Of a DNA stretch of 64,000 nucleotides, positions 11,460-19,949 are shown piece after piece. The stretch is from Lactarius indigo (taxonomy: Eukaryota > Basidiomycota > Agaricomycetes > Russulales > Russulaceae). Both the position numbers and the translations under genes were made by a program. The stretch is from NCBI GenBank assembly GCA_025766275.1, contig JAFKAC010000037.1, positions 496,001 to 560,000 of the forward strand. Direction: 5' to 3'. The first letter of the stretch is position 1. Each line of letters starts with the position of its first letter. Under the pieces are notes generated by a model. It did no database searches and was not told where the DNA came from. It saw only the letters and a list, made by a program, of their open reading frames with translations.

Positions 11460-12030
11460 TCATTTTTCGAGCATAAAAGAGTCATGCTCTTTCATCATCT
11501 TACCACCTCTCTTGACGCGAGGAGGCCAGTTGATCCCGTTGCTCGTGTCGCGAGCATCGTTCAGCGAGATTGGGTAGGTGTCCTCTCCGTGCACTCCACA
11601 CCAATCGAAATCGATAAGCCGCACGCGGTCATCTTTGGTGATCATGATGTTGGGGTAACGAAAATCACCAAAGACGAAATTACTTTCATGTAGGATTTCA
11701 AGGGCCTTCCTGGTCAGATTGAAGTTGGACGGCGGAAGCTGCCGGCTGCCATAGAGCTGATGAGCAGTTGTTCCATCGATGAATTCCATGACGACTATGG
11801 TTAACCCAGCAAGGTCCGGATCCTCTGTTGAACTGAAAAAATTTCAGGAGCAAGGCCCGCCGCTGCAAGGAGGCGATGTGCTCCGGGATTATATCTTGAA
11901 ACAAATTTGACGACAATCAGTCGACGAGGCTCTCGTCCGTCTTCAATTTCGGTGGTGGCCAAGAACATGGCCATGACGTGGCTTTCCGGAAATTTCTGCG
12001 TGAGGTAGTCCTGGTACGAGAATATGACAA
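11460..12030 (-). pseudogene. Protein-kinase-like gene, 5' part cut off by the retrotransposon, one frameshift
   Basis: Read on the minus strand from the retrotransposon edge, the frame opens at once with FSYQDYLTQKFPE and continues through VVKFVSRYNPGAHRLLAAAG. The Lys in VVKF fits the ATP-binding lysine. At a run of six T near 11842 the frame shifts by one base. It resumes with LAGLTIVVMEFIDG and then FVFGDFRYPNIMI (GDxxxxN of the catalytic loop) and VRLIDFDWCG (DFD in place of DFG), ending at a TGA at 11460. The pattern matches a kinase-like family common in Agaricomycetes with GDLR..NI and LIDFDW motifs. The sequence upstream of 12031 was displaced to beyond 19894 by the insertion. It is non-functional as it stands. 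Confidence 0.7.
12027..12030. other. Putative 4-bp target-site duplication (partner at 19895-19898)
   Basis: ACAA occurs immediately outside both LTRs. A 5-bp duplication is not supported (GACAA left, ACAAC right). Removing the element and one ACAA lets the minus-strand frame run unbroken from the right flank into the kinase-like frame, which supports this empty site. Confidence 0.55.
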
Positions 12031-12200
12031 TGTAACGCCGTCACGATGTTAGCTCGACTTGAGCTTTTCTGAGGCGGTAACAACTTAGCGGATTGCTTGA
12101 AGACACGTAGGTCCAAGCGTAGACTTCTAGTGAACACTCGAAGGTGCACTTCGACGGTCTTGCGTCACGTTCCAAAGGCTGACTCTTGCGTGCGACTTGA

Positions 12201-12231
<31 letters not shown>

Positions 12232-12552
12232 AGGAGACGAACACCAGTGACGATTCAAGAAGACCAAGATGGCGTATCTTGGTCTTCACAAGACAGTTTA
12301 AATACACAAACTAGCAGGCTTAGAAGCGCTGCCATGAGTCACAGTAAGTAGCGTCCAACGTATTGCATAAGTATCTCAAACCCTAGTACTACTAGTACTA
12401 GTATCGGTGGCGTCCATCCTCAGTCAGCTATCAGTACCGTATCTCCTATCGTGCTACCGTATCACCGCACTATCGTAGGTAAGTCCGCAACTAATATACC
12501 TTACCGCCGTAGTTGCAACCGGTACAGTAAGGGTACGGATCGAAATGTAACA
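12031..12552 (-). repeat. 3' LTR (left copy)
   Basis: It is 522 bases long, TGTAACGCC...GTAACA on the plus strand, and 99.4% identical to the right copy. The three differences are at 12047 (T for C), 12367 (A for G) and 12546 (T for C), each a CpG in the right copy turned to TpG or CpA here. It contains an (AG)n run near 12200 and an 11-base inverted repeat at 12260-12286. Confidence 0.95.
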
Positions 12553-12567
12553 TCACCTCCTTTTCTA
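12553..12567 (-). other. Polypurine tract
   Basis: On the element strand, AGAAAAGGAGGTGA lies directly against the 3' LTR. A purine run at this place is the standard primer for plus-strand cDNA synthesis. Confidence 0.8.
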
Positions 12568-12583
12568 GCGTGAGACCCCAGGC

Positions 12584-15500
12584 TCACCGAAAGTCGCGAG
12601 CCGGCCAGTCGCGCTGTTCATCAGCAATACGCTCTAACGCGGTGGCACGCTCCAAGCGGTAGATGGCGTCGCGCCGGTCGTCCTGTGCGCACTCGATCAT
12701 GGCGCGGAGTTGACTTACTCTCGCTCGAAGTCGATCCAGCTCGTAACTGGCTGCGCGGAAGCGCGTGACTTCTGCGGTGAGCGACTCATCGTTGATACGA
12801 TTGAGCGCGCGGTCGGTGATCTTGTCCGCCTCGAAGACAACGAGGTCCTCATGTGGGTACGTGGGGCGGAGTGCCGCGGATACGTGGGGCTCGGCGTAAA
12901 GGGGCTTACCGTAGACGTGTGGCGAGCCCGGTATGACTCCTAGTATGAGGGGGTCTGCCCCTCCGATGATTTGGACGTGCGACGCGTCCCTTTCTACTCC
13001 ATCTGGTCCGGTGATGGGGTATCGAATGTGATGGGGTCGTCGGTTTGCCCGGAACCCTTCAGGCGCAATGACATGCGCGGGGTCCTCGGCGGCGGTGAAC
13101 GGACAGTGATCGGCGGCACCAGGCACGCGCACACGTCCTCGATACATGGGGGACCCGTCGGAGTAGACGAGCCAGGGCATGATGAGGGGATTATCAGGGT
13201 CGCGTTTCGTTCGAAGGAAGGTGTGTCTCGCCGGGTAATAATCTTCGTCATCATGGCCAGCCTCAGCTGCCGCCATCGCTGCCGTCGCTCGCGCATCTCC
13301 CTCAGTCGGGCCGCTGCCGAGTCCAGCTGCTCCTTCTGCCACTCTGCCGCTACTCTCCTCCAACCCTCCAACTCGTACTCCATCAGCGCTTGAACGCTGG
13401 TCGTTGCTCGGGAAAATTCCGCGAACGCCGATGAGGTCGTCGCTTGGGGGGATAGCGGCGATGGGTTCACGTTCGCCGCAATCATTTCGGAAGACGTGGA
13501 TGACGGCTTGGTCGTCGTCGGGGGTGGTCGTTGGGTCTGGAAATCTGGTGACGACATTGGCCCATTCTTGTGCGGTGATGGGCCCCTCTGCTGGTGCAAG
13601 AGGTGCCCATGGCGTGAGCTGAGTGTTGGGAACTTCAGTGTCATCGTCCTCAGCCAAGAGGGTGCGGGCGTCTTCAGCGAGGGAGTCGAGGAGTTGCGCC
13701 TGTGTGACATGTCGTAGTGGGGAAGTGGGCATGAGAGTAATGGCTGAGCGGAGGAAGAGGGGATGACTGTCCTCTGTCCTGGCGACTCCTACTTTATCTG
13801 TTTTACTGTGGGTCTGTGCCTCCTGATACAGGCGGAGCGCTTCCGGCGCAAAGACGTCGTCCTTGTTAACCCACTGATTCTCCGAGTCTGGGTAGCCCTT
13901 CCATTTGATCAGATATTGAAGGCGCTTTCCTCTGCCGAAATGCCGAGTGTCTAGAATGGCCTCAACTTCGTATTCCTCTTCTCCATCGATCAGTTCGGGC
14001 GGTGGTCGTGTGAAATTTTCTCCGTGCAAGGAAGTTTGCTTGTACGGTGTGAGAAGATCGATGTGAAACACTGGGTGGATGCTCCACTGCGTGGGAAGTT
14101 CCAATTGATAGTTGTAAGGGGACATCACCTGTATCACCTGAAAGGGTCCGTGGTGTCGTGCCGCTAGTTTCGCCGTAGGCTGATTGGTCCGGAGATGTTT
14201 GCCCTTGAGCCATACGAGATCATTGATACTGAACTTGGGTGTGTCTTTGTTGCGCACCCATGACTCTTGTGCCTTCTTTATAAGGCGTTGGGCGTTGTCT
14301 CTAGCTTCTTTCAGCTGCGTCAGCCGCGTGGTCGCAAGGGGAATGGGAGAGGGCTTATCCGTCCAGTCCGCTTGTGGGTTGTACCCCATCAGAAGTTGGA
14401 ACGGCGACTCTTTGGTGTGTTCATGTGGCCAGTTGTTGTGCGCGAATTCGGCGATTGGTAGATAAGCTTCCCAGTTATCTTGCCGTTCATTTACCCAGAA
14501 ACGTAGGTACTGTTCCAACCACTGGTTAGTTCGTTCGGACTGCCCATCAGTACGCGGATGATATGCGGTTGATATGTTCTGTTGAATTCCCAGAACATGG
14601 CACACTTCTCTGGTAAACTTGGACGTGAAACGGGGGTCACGATCGCTTATTATCTTGCGCGGTAACCCGAAGCGTTTGAACACATGGGCGACGTACAAAG
14701 TCGCCGTTTCTTCTGCGGTGATCTCTTCTCGACAGGGGATAAAGATGGAGGCCTTGCTGCAATCGTGATCTGTGACAGTTAGTATACTGTCGTACCCCTT
14801 AGAAACGGGAAGTTTGGTGATAAAGTCCACTGCCACTGTGTGGAACGGCGTGGCCTCTAGTATTGGCGTGATAGGATGCAGTGCGGCTCGTATGGGCCTC
14901 GTGTTGACTTTATTCCTTTGGCAATCCACGCAACCTTGTACGTATTCGTATACGTCCTTCCGGAGTCGCGGCCACCAGTAGTGTCTCTCCAGGATACGTT
15001 GAGTTTTTGCAATCCCCGGATGGCCATGTATTGGCAAGTCGTGATGGTCGTGTATTAGTACACGTTGAGTCGATGCTGGTCCTGTGATTACGAACCTGCC
15101 GTCCTTGTACCATTCCCCTTGTATCTTCTTGAGGTGATAAGGATCTACCCATATTTTGATCACCTCCTCGTCTTGTTGGTGGCGTGGTTGTAGTAGGTTT
15201 GGGTTTGCGACAAAGGTGCGCGCGGTGTTAAGGGTTCGTACAAAGACTTCGGGGGGTAGAACCACTACTTCACTGTTGTCCCCGGCTCCCTGGTCGTAAT
15301 CCGGTCGTCTCGACAGTGCATCTGCTCGTCCGTTGCTCTTTCCTTTGATGTGGTGAATCTCGAAGTCGTATTCCGAGAGTTCGAGTACTTCCCTTGCAAC
15401 TCGCCTACTGATCTTCTGCGGTGACTTCCAATATTGTAGGTTGAGGTGATCCGAATAGATCTTGATTTTGTGTGGGGCTCCTGCGAGTAGCGGTCTCCAG

Positions 15501-17323
15501 TTTCGCAAGGCCTTGACTATTGCGAGTAGTTCCAAATCGTAAATGTCGTAATTCCGCTCCGCCTCTGAGAGCGTGGCTGAATAGTAGCCTATAGGGTGTC
15601 GTTTTCCATCAGACTTTCGCTGTAATAGCACTGCGCCCACCGCGTATCCGGAAGCATCGACTTCTAACTCGAACGGGTCTTGGAGTACCAGGTGTGCCAG
15701 CACCGGTTCCTCGGTTACAAGGCGTTTGAGGGTGTTGAAGGCGTCGTCTTCGTCTTTAGTCCATCGCCATTCTTGGTCTTTTCGCGTGAGTTTGGTAAGT
15801 GGCTTGGCGTGAGTTGCGAAGCCGCGGATGAAGAGTCGGTAAAAGTTACAAAATCCGAGAAATGATCGGACGTCTTTGACCTTTGTTGGCGTTGGCCAGT
15901 CCTTGATGCCTTGAACTTTTACAGGGTCCATTCGGGTCACCCCCCTCTCAAGGATTACCCCCAGGTAATCCATCTGCGGTTGATGGAATAGGCACTTCTC
16001 GAGTTTGAAGTAGAGGTCGTGTTCCTCCGCAACGCGCAATACATCACGGATGGCGTTCACATGGGCTGCGAGATCGTGATCAAAGTGAGTGGCGATACCA
16101 ATATCGTCCATGTAGACGCGTATGGTAGTGCCCAATCGTTCATGTCGGGCTATCGTGTCGCGATAGATGTGGTTCATCATCGCTTGGAAGGTGGCAGGGG
16201 AGTTAGTGAGTCCGAAGAACATGACCGTGGGCTCGAAGAGGCCGAATTTAGTTTTGAACGCCGCCTTTTCCTGGTCGCCGTCGCGAATACGTATGTTGTT
16301 GTAGCCCCATCGGATGTCGAGTTTCGTGTAGATGTGGGCGTTGCTGAGGTCGAGGATAAGGTCCTGTATTAGCGGTAGCGGGTACTGATTTCGAATGGTG
16401 TGGGAGTTGATGATCTGGTAGTCCTGTACCGGTCGTAGTTTCCCGTCCTTCTTTTTAATAAAGAAGAAGGAGGATGCGTACGGGGAGATGGAAGGGCGTA
16501 AGTACCCCTGCTTTAGCTTTTCCTCTAGAAACTCTTTGAGTTCGTCCTCTTCCTTTTGAGTCATAGGATAAATCTTGCAGTCGATGGCGGCCGGCGCGGA
16601 TGGTTTGAAGTCTATTGCATGATCCCACGGCCTTGCCGGGGGGAAGCGATGCGAGGCTTGCTCGTTGAAAAGTTTGGCAAACATTGCGTATTCTTGAGGG
16701 AGCACCGCTGCCGTTTGTTGTTGTTTCGCCTGTATGGCCAGCTCTGTCGAAGTGGTGGCCCTAACGAACGTTTCTTCTTCCAGCTCTTGCACAATGTCTT
16801 CCTTCTCTGCCATGATGAGGGCTCGAGTTGTCGTTGTTGTTAGCAATGCTTCGGTAGTCGCTAATACTACCGGTTGCATGTCGGGGTGCATGGTGGCGGT
16901 GGCCCAGCTAATTGTTGGTTCGAAGGCGCTTAGCCATGGATAGCCCAGCACCATGTCTTCGCTTCCAAGGTTGGTGACCAGGAAGGTCATTTGCTTTATC
17001 TGTCCCCGTGTTTTCACTTCTAGGTTAACATAATGAGTGATCAACCCAGCTTTGTTCTCCGTGTTGTCTATATTCCATATCTTGCGAGGCGTATTTAATG
17101 GTTGTGTCTGGATACCGGCCCGTTTTGCCAGGCTGGGTCGGATGAAGTTATCGGTTGCGCCAGAGTCGATCAGCGCATTTGTTTCAGTCATTTGGTAATT
17201 CGTTTGGACAGTTACTGGAATTCGCATAGATCGATAGCGTGTTGTCACAATTACAGAATTACATTGAAGAGCCCTCACCCAGACTGACGGGTTCAGGCGT
17301 CCCGAAAACCCTCTTTTCCCCAT
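12584..17323 (-). CDS. pol: Pol polyprotein (protease, RT, RNase H, integrase, chromodomain)
   Basis: This open frame has 1579 codons with no interruption. The protease motif LIDSGATDNF is at residues 51-60. The RT has KKKDGKLRPV near 290-299 and YMDD at 404-407. RNase H begins at LEVDASGYAVGA (about 553-564). The integrase has a His/Cys zinc-binding region ending CVDC (798-801) and the catalytic triad D833, D894, E930 with DD35E spacing. A GPF motif is near 1059. The chromodomain (about 1117-1165) includes YLIKWKGYPDSENQW. Beyond it runs an unusually long tail of about 410 residues, acidic and Pro/Ala-rich, ending in a likely coiled coil. The first ATG (17323) overlaps the end of gag by 31 bases in the -1 frame, so Pol is probably made as a Gag-Pol fusion by -1 frameshifting. 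Confidence 0.95.
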   Translation of the reverse strand: MGKRGFSGRLNPSVWVRALQCNSVIVTTRYRSMRIPVTVQTNYQMTETNALIDSGATDNFIRPSLAKRAGIQTQPLNTPRKIWNIDNTENKAGLITHYVNLEVKTRGQIKQMTFLVTNLGSEDMVLGYPWLSAFEPTISWATATMHPDMQPVVLATTEALLTTTTTRALIMAEKEDIVQELEEETFVRATTSTELAIQAKQQQTAAVLPQEYAMFAKLFNEQASHRFPPARPWDHAIDFKPSAPAAIDCKIYPMTQKEEDELKEFLEEKLKQGYLRPSISPYASSFFFIKKKDGKLRPVQDYQIINSHTIRNQYPLPLIQDLILDLSNAHIYTKLDIRWGYNNIRIRDGDQEKAAFKTKFGLFEPTVMFFGLTNSPATFQAMMNHIYRDTIARHERLGTTIRVYMDDIGIATHFDHDLAAHVNAIRDVLRVAEEHDLYFKLEKCLFHQPQMDYLGVILERGVTRMDPVKVQGIKDWPTPTKVKDVRSFLGFCNFYRLFIRGFATHAKPLTKLTRKDQEWRWTKDEDDAFNTLKRLVTEEPVLAHLVLQDPFELEVDASGYAVGAVLLQRKSDGKRHPIGYYSATLSEAERNYDIYDLELLAIVKALRNWRPLLAGAPHKIKIYSDHLNLQYWKSPQKISRRVAREVLELSEYDFEIHHIKGKSNGRADALSRRPDYDQGAGDNSEVVVLPPEVFVRTLNTARTFVANPNLLQPRHQQDEEVIKIWVDPYHLKKIQGEWYKDGRFVITGPASTQRVLIHDHHDLPIHGHPGIAKTQRILERHYWWPRLRKDVYEYVQGCVDCQRNKVNTRPIRAALHPITPILEATPFHTVAVDFITKLPVSKGYDSILTVTDHDCSKASIFIPCREEITAEETATLYVAHVFKRFGLPRKIISDRDPRFTSKFTREVCHVLGIQQNISTAYHPRTDGQSERTNQWLEQYLRFWVNERQDNWEAYLPIAEFAHNNWPHEHTKESPFQLLMGYNPQADWTDKPSPIPLATTRLTQLKEARDNAQRLIKKAQESWVRNKDTPKFSINDLVWLKGKHLRTNQPTAKLAARHHGPFQVIQVMSPYNYQLELPTQWSIHPVFHIDLLTPYKQTSLHGENFTRPPPELIDGEEEYEVEAILDTRHFGRGKRLQYLIKWKGYPDSENQWVNKDDVFAPEALRLYQEAQTHSKTDKVGVARTEDSHPLFLRSAITLMPTSPLRHVTQAQLLDSLAEDARTLLAEDDDTEVPNTQLTPWAPLAPAEGPITAQEWANVVTRFPDPTTTPDDDQAVIHVFRNDCGEREPIAAIPPSDDLIGVRGIFPSNDQRSSADGVRVGGLEESSGRVAEGAAGLGSGPTEGDARATAAMAAAEAGHDDEDYYPARHTFLRTKRDPDNPLIMPWLVYSDGSPMYRGRVRVPGAADHCPFTAAEDPAHVIAPEGFRANRRPHHIRYPITGPDGVERDASHVQIIGGADPLILGVIPGSPHVYGKPLYAEPHVSAALRPTYPHEDLVVFEADKITDRALNRINDESLTAEVTRFRAASYELDRLRARVSQLRAMIECAQDDRRDAIYRLERATALERIADEQRDWPARDFR

Positions 17324-18843
17324 AGATCTTGAAGTATAAGATCCTTCACTTCATCCGTACTATTGGCCACTTGCGTGAGCCACTCTTTGGCCTGTTCTCC
17401 TGCTGTTTTTGTGCTTGCCGCGTTGATTTGGGGTGCGGGTGTCACGCTTGGCGCCGGCGACATGTATCCGGGCAGCGACGGTGCATACTGGGATGGCGCA
17501 TACTGTGAGACGGGTCCCGGAGGATATCCCGTAGTTTCGATCATACGACTGCTGGACGGGGTAGCCTGCCACTGTTGCTGCGTGCGTGGGTATGGACAAT
17601 TCCGTGAGAGGTGGCCGGGAGCGTGACAGTTATAGCAGAGGACATTCCTTAGATCCCTTCGTGATCCTCCCCTTCCTCGTCCTCGAGCTCCCGGTCCCCC
17701 TCTTGGTGGGAACGGTGGCGTAGGCCAGTCGCGGTGTGGCAGTTTGTTGAAGTCGATATCTTCGGATCCCGCGAGTCTCACCTTGGCACGATCAGCCGAG
17801 GTGTCCATTGCCCAGGGGTTAGTTTGTGGTAGGTTCTGTGGGAGTGTCCATCCCGCATTGCCGCCTTGCTTCTTTGGTTGTGTCGTCGTGTTTTTGTATT
17901 CGTTGAGTCGCGCTTTGAGGTGTATATAGTTTTTCTGCCGCTTGAGGACGGCTCTTTTCCAGTCATCGAACGTAACGGGATCGTCGAACTGGAACGCGTT
18001 TTTGAACAGTTCCTTGGGTAGACCCGACGTAAAGAGGTCGATGGTTTGGGGTTCGTTGAGGCGATAGTGAGCCTTCCGTGCAAGCTGCTCGAAATCATTG
18101 ACGTACTTGTCAATGTCCTCTCCCGTCATTTTGAAACCCTTTCGCAGTATTGCTTGGGCTTGTTCTCTTTCTAACATATTTTCGAACCTCTGGCTGAATC
18201 CATCGGCTACGGTGTCCCATAGGTCGCGAGTGTAGGGGCTGATCCCTCGTTGTATTTGCCTGTTGAGCCAGTTCAGGAAGGATAGAACCCATTCGCTGAC
18301 TGCTCCGCCTTTGATGTAAGAAAGGAACAGAAGGCATCTTCTGTAATCGTTGCGCATGATAGGGGCGTCTAGATTCATGCCCCAGTAGACGTGCCACTGC
18401 GTCAGGAATTGGTCTACTTTGAGTCTGTCTCCGTCAAAGATGGAAGGGGGCTCGCCGGTTAATTTTTCATTATGGTGCCCTCCTCCCCCGGCGTCTCCAC
18501 CACCTCCTCCTCCTCCGCCACCTCCTCCACCTCCTGGTGGTCCCGTGGGTGGCATTCTTGGGGGTTCGGTTCTTCGTAGGTCAAACGGAATACCTCCCCC
18601 CGGTGGCGGTGGCGGATCTCCACCTGGCCCTCCTATCCCTGGTGGGAGGTCTAGTGCGGGTTGTCTTCCGGATGGGGGATCTCCTCGATCTGACCCTATT
18701 GCTCGAAAGATGGCCGCATCGTCTGCGGTCATTCGTACGCCGGTTTCGGGGTTGATAGGCATGAGGATGTTTTGCGCTTCTTCTTGTATTGCACGCGCTT
18801 CTTCAATCGCGACTTCTTCCATTGCTCGCGTTATTGTTGCCAT
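17293..18843 (-). CDS. gag: Gag structural protein with zinc knuckle
   Basis: The product is 516 residues from ATG 18843. The N-terminal quarter is Pro/Gly-rich (a long Gly run about residues 105-125). The middle is the retrotransposon gag domain (for example WHVYWGMNLDAP and FSQRFENMLEREQA). A CCHC zinc knuckle, CYNCHAPGHLSRNC, lies near residue 405-418, preceded by an Arg/Gly-rich tract. It ends at a TGA at 17293-17295 inside the start of pol. Its product would form the particle that packages element RNA. Confidence 0.93.
   Translation of the reverse strand: MATITRAMEEVAIEEARAIQEEAQNILMPINPETGVRMTADDAAIFRAIGSDRGDPPSGRQPALDLPPGIGGPGGDPPPPPGGGIPFDLRRTEPPRMPPTGPPGGGGGGGGGGGGGDAGGGGHHNEKLTGEPPSIFDGDRLKVDQFLTQWHVYWGMNLDAPIMRNDYRRCLLFLSYIKGGAVSEWVLSFLNWLNRQIQRGISPYTRDLWDTVADGFSQRFENMLEREQAQAILRKGFKMTGEDIDKYVNDFEQLARKAHYRLNEPQTIDLFTSGLPKELFKNAFQFDDPVTFDDWKRAVLKRQKNYIHLKARLNEYKNTTTQPKKQGGNAGWTLPQNLPQTNPWAMDTSADRAKVRLAGSEDIDFNKLPHRDWPTPPFPPRGGPGARGRGRGGSRRDLRNVLCYNCHAPGHLSRNCPYPRTQQQWQATPSSSRMIETTGYPPGPVSQYAPSQYAPSLPGYMSPAPSVTPAPQINAASTKTAGEQAKEWLTQVANSTDEVKDLILQDLWGKEGFRDA
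17314..17320 (-). promoter_or_regulatory. Predicted -1 ribosomal frameshift site GGGAAAA
   Basis: On the element strand the gag codons read TGG GGA AAA GAG, giving the slippery heptamer G GGA AAA in the correct phase. It is six codons before the gag stop and lies within the gag/pol overlap, and pol is in the -1 frame. Sequence and phase fit a canonical X XXY YYZ signal. No downstream pseudoknot was folded. Confidence 0.75.
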
Positions 18844-18855
18844 AATGGCTGGTGA

Positions 18856-19368
18856 TCAGATGTGAATTGGTTCTGGTTCTGTGATATGCGCGGACTCAGC
18901 TCGTTCGATGAGGAGGTCTTGTATCGCTCCTCCGCTAGTCTCCGTCTGGTCTGGCTCTCGCCCTTCACTCTGTTCTTCTTCTTCTTCTCCTTCTGATAAC
19001 ACTTCTCCAGTAGAGTGTTCTCGTACTTGTCCGTCGATAGGGCCCCAATCTGCTCGGCTATTGAGCTCTCGGGCGTCGATGTCGCACTGATATCTAGGCC
19101 CCGCTGGTCGTACGACGTCCCACTGGGATTCTATGGGGTTCCACGTAACTTCCGTCCAACACAAGTGGTCGAAGTTGAACTCAACTGGTCGGAACCTACT
19201 AGGTCCGTTAAATTCCACAAAGTACCCGGTTTCTTCTTGTCTTTCCCTCCAACTAGCGTTTCGCAGAAAACGCGTGGGGACGTTACGCTCTCCTCTTCTT
19301 GGGAGTGAGTAGGGACGGAAACTCGTCCACTGGTCTCTGGTTGTTACGGCCACGGTGAGATCTTGGTC
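18856..19368 (-). other. ATG-less leader open frame, in frame with gag and separated by one TGA
   Basis: Between the primer site and gag the frame stays open for about 170 codons. It has protein-like composition (FVEFNGPSRFRPVEFNFDHL, CWTEVTWNPIESQWDVV, then an acidic stretch GEEEEEQSEG). There is no ATG anywhere in it. It ends at a TGA (18856-18858) four sense codons before, and in the same frame as, the gag ATG. It could be an old gag N-terminus, a product of non-AUG initiation, or coding-like leader RNA. Confidence 0.5.
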
Positions 19369-19370
19369 TT
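19360..19370 (-). other. Primer-binding site, apparently self-priming
   Basis: Two bases inside the 5' LTR the element strand reads AAGACCAAGAT. I see no TGG-type match to a tRNA 3' end. The 11 bases are perfectly complementary to ATCTTGGTCTT in the LTR, which lies about where the RNA should start. That is the arrangement known from Tf1, where the 5' end of the RNA folds back to prime reverse transcription. Confidence 0.7.
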
Positions 19371-19372
19371 AA

Positions 19373-19542
19373 TGTAACGCCGTCACGACGTTAGCTCGAC
19401 TTGAGCTTTTCTGAGGCGGTAACAACTTAGCGGATTGCTTGAAGACACGTAGGTCCAAGCGTAGACTTCTAGTGAACACTCGAAGGTGCACTTCGACGGT
19501 CTTGCGTCACGTTCCAAAGGCTGACTCTTGCGTGCGACTTGA

Positions 19543-19573
<31 letters not shown>

Positions 19574-19894
19574 AGGAGACGAACACCAGTGACGATTCAA
19601 GAAGACCAAGATGGCGTATCTTGGTCTTCACAAGACAGTTTAAATACACAAACTAGCAGGCTTAGAAGCGCTGCCATGAGTCACAGTAAGTAGCGTCCAA
19701 CGTATTGCGTAAGTATCTCAAACCCTAGTACTACTAGTACTAGTATCGGTGGCGTCCATCCTCAGTCAGCTATCAGTACCGTATCTCCTATCGTGCTACC
19801 GTATCACCGCACTATCGTAGGTAAGTCCGCAACTAATATACCTTACCGCCGTAGTTGCAACCGGTACAGTAAGGGTACGGATCGAAACGTAACA
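19373..19894 (-). repeat. 5' LTR (right copy)
   Basis: It is 522 bases long and directly repeats the left copy with three substitutions. On the element strand it begins TGTTACG and ends CGTTACA. It holds the predicted promoter and RNA start of the element. Confidence 0.95.
19602..19646 (-). promoter_or_regulatory. LTR promoter: TATA-like box and predicted RNA start
   Basis: Read on the element strand, TATTTAAA (19646-19639) is followed 34 bases later by ATCTTGGTCTT (19612-19602), the sequence that pairs with the primer site. An inverted copy, AAGACCAAGAT (19628-19618), lies just before it, forming a hairpin-like palindrome with a 5-base loop. The start site is inferred from TATA spacing and from primer complementarity. 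Confidence 0.55.
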
Positions 19895-19949
19895 ACAACA
19901 TGTCCTCCAACAGAGTACTGCCGAATAAAGGGGTAGAAGCGTTGAGAAC

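Larger units (their letters stand above)
12031..19894 (-). mobile_element. Complete Ty3/gypsy chromovirus LTR retrotransposon
   Basis: The 7864-base element is read on the minus strand. It has two 522-base LTRs starting TG and ending CA (12031-12552 and 19373-19894), a putative self-priming site, an ATG-less leader frame, gag, pol and a polypurine tract. Domain order in pol is protease, reverse transcriptase, RNase H, integrase, chromodomain, which places it among chromoviruses. The putative self-priming site suggests the Tf1/sushi-like group. The LTRs differ at only three positions, so insertion is recent, and gag and pol are uninterrupted, so it may be autonomous. It landed in a kinase-like gene next to a C2-GTPase relic. 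Confidence 0.95.

Noticed and set aside
11421..11693. 90-codon plus-strand frame
   Set aside because: Antisense to the kinase-like relic, which carries the catalytic-loop and DFD motifs.
12041..12307. 88-codon frame repeated at 19383-19649
   Set aside because: Both copies are the same LTR sequence, with a (SL)n stretch from the AG repeat. LTR is non-coding.
12994..13710. 238-codon minus-strand open frame inside pol
   Set aside because: It lies in another frame of the long Pol tail, whose own frame is continuous from protease to C-terminus. It is Ser/Pro/Arg-rich as expected for a shifted frame.
18419..18865. 148-codon plus-strand proline-rich frame
   Set aside because: Antisense to the Gly/Pro-rich start of gag; composition is explained by the gag codons.
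19340..19372. tRNA-primed binding site
   Set aside because: No TGG start or tRNA 3'-end complement is apparent next to the LTR; the match to the element's own RNA start explains the site better.
12026..19899. 5-bp target-site duplication
   Set aside because: The flanking pentamers differ (GACAA and ACAAC); only four bases agree.
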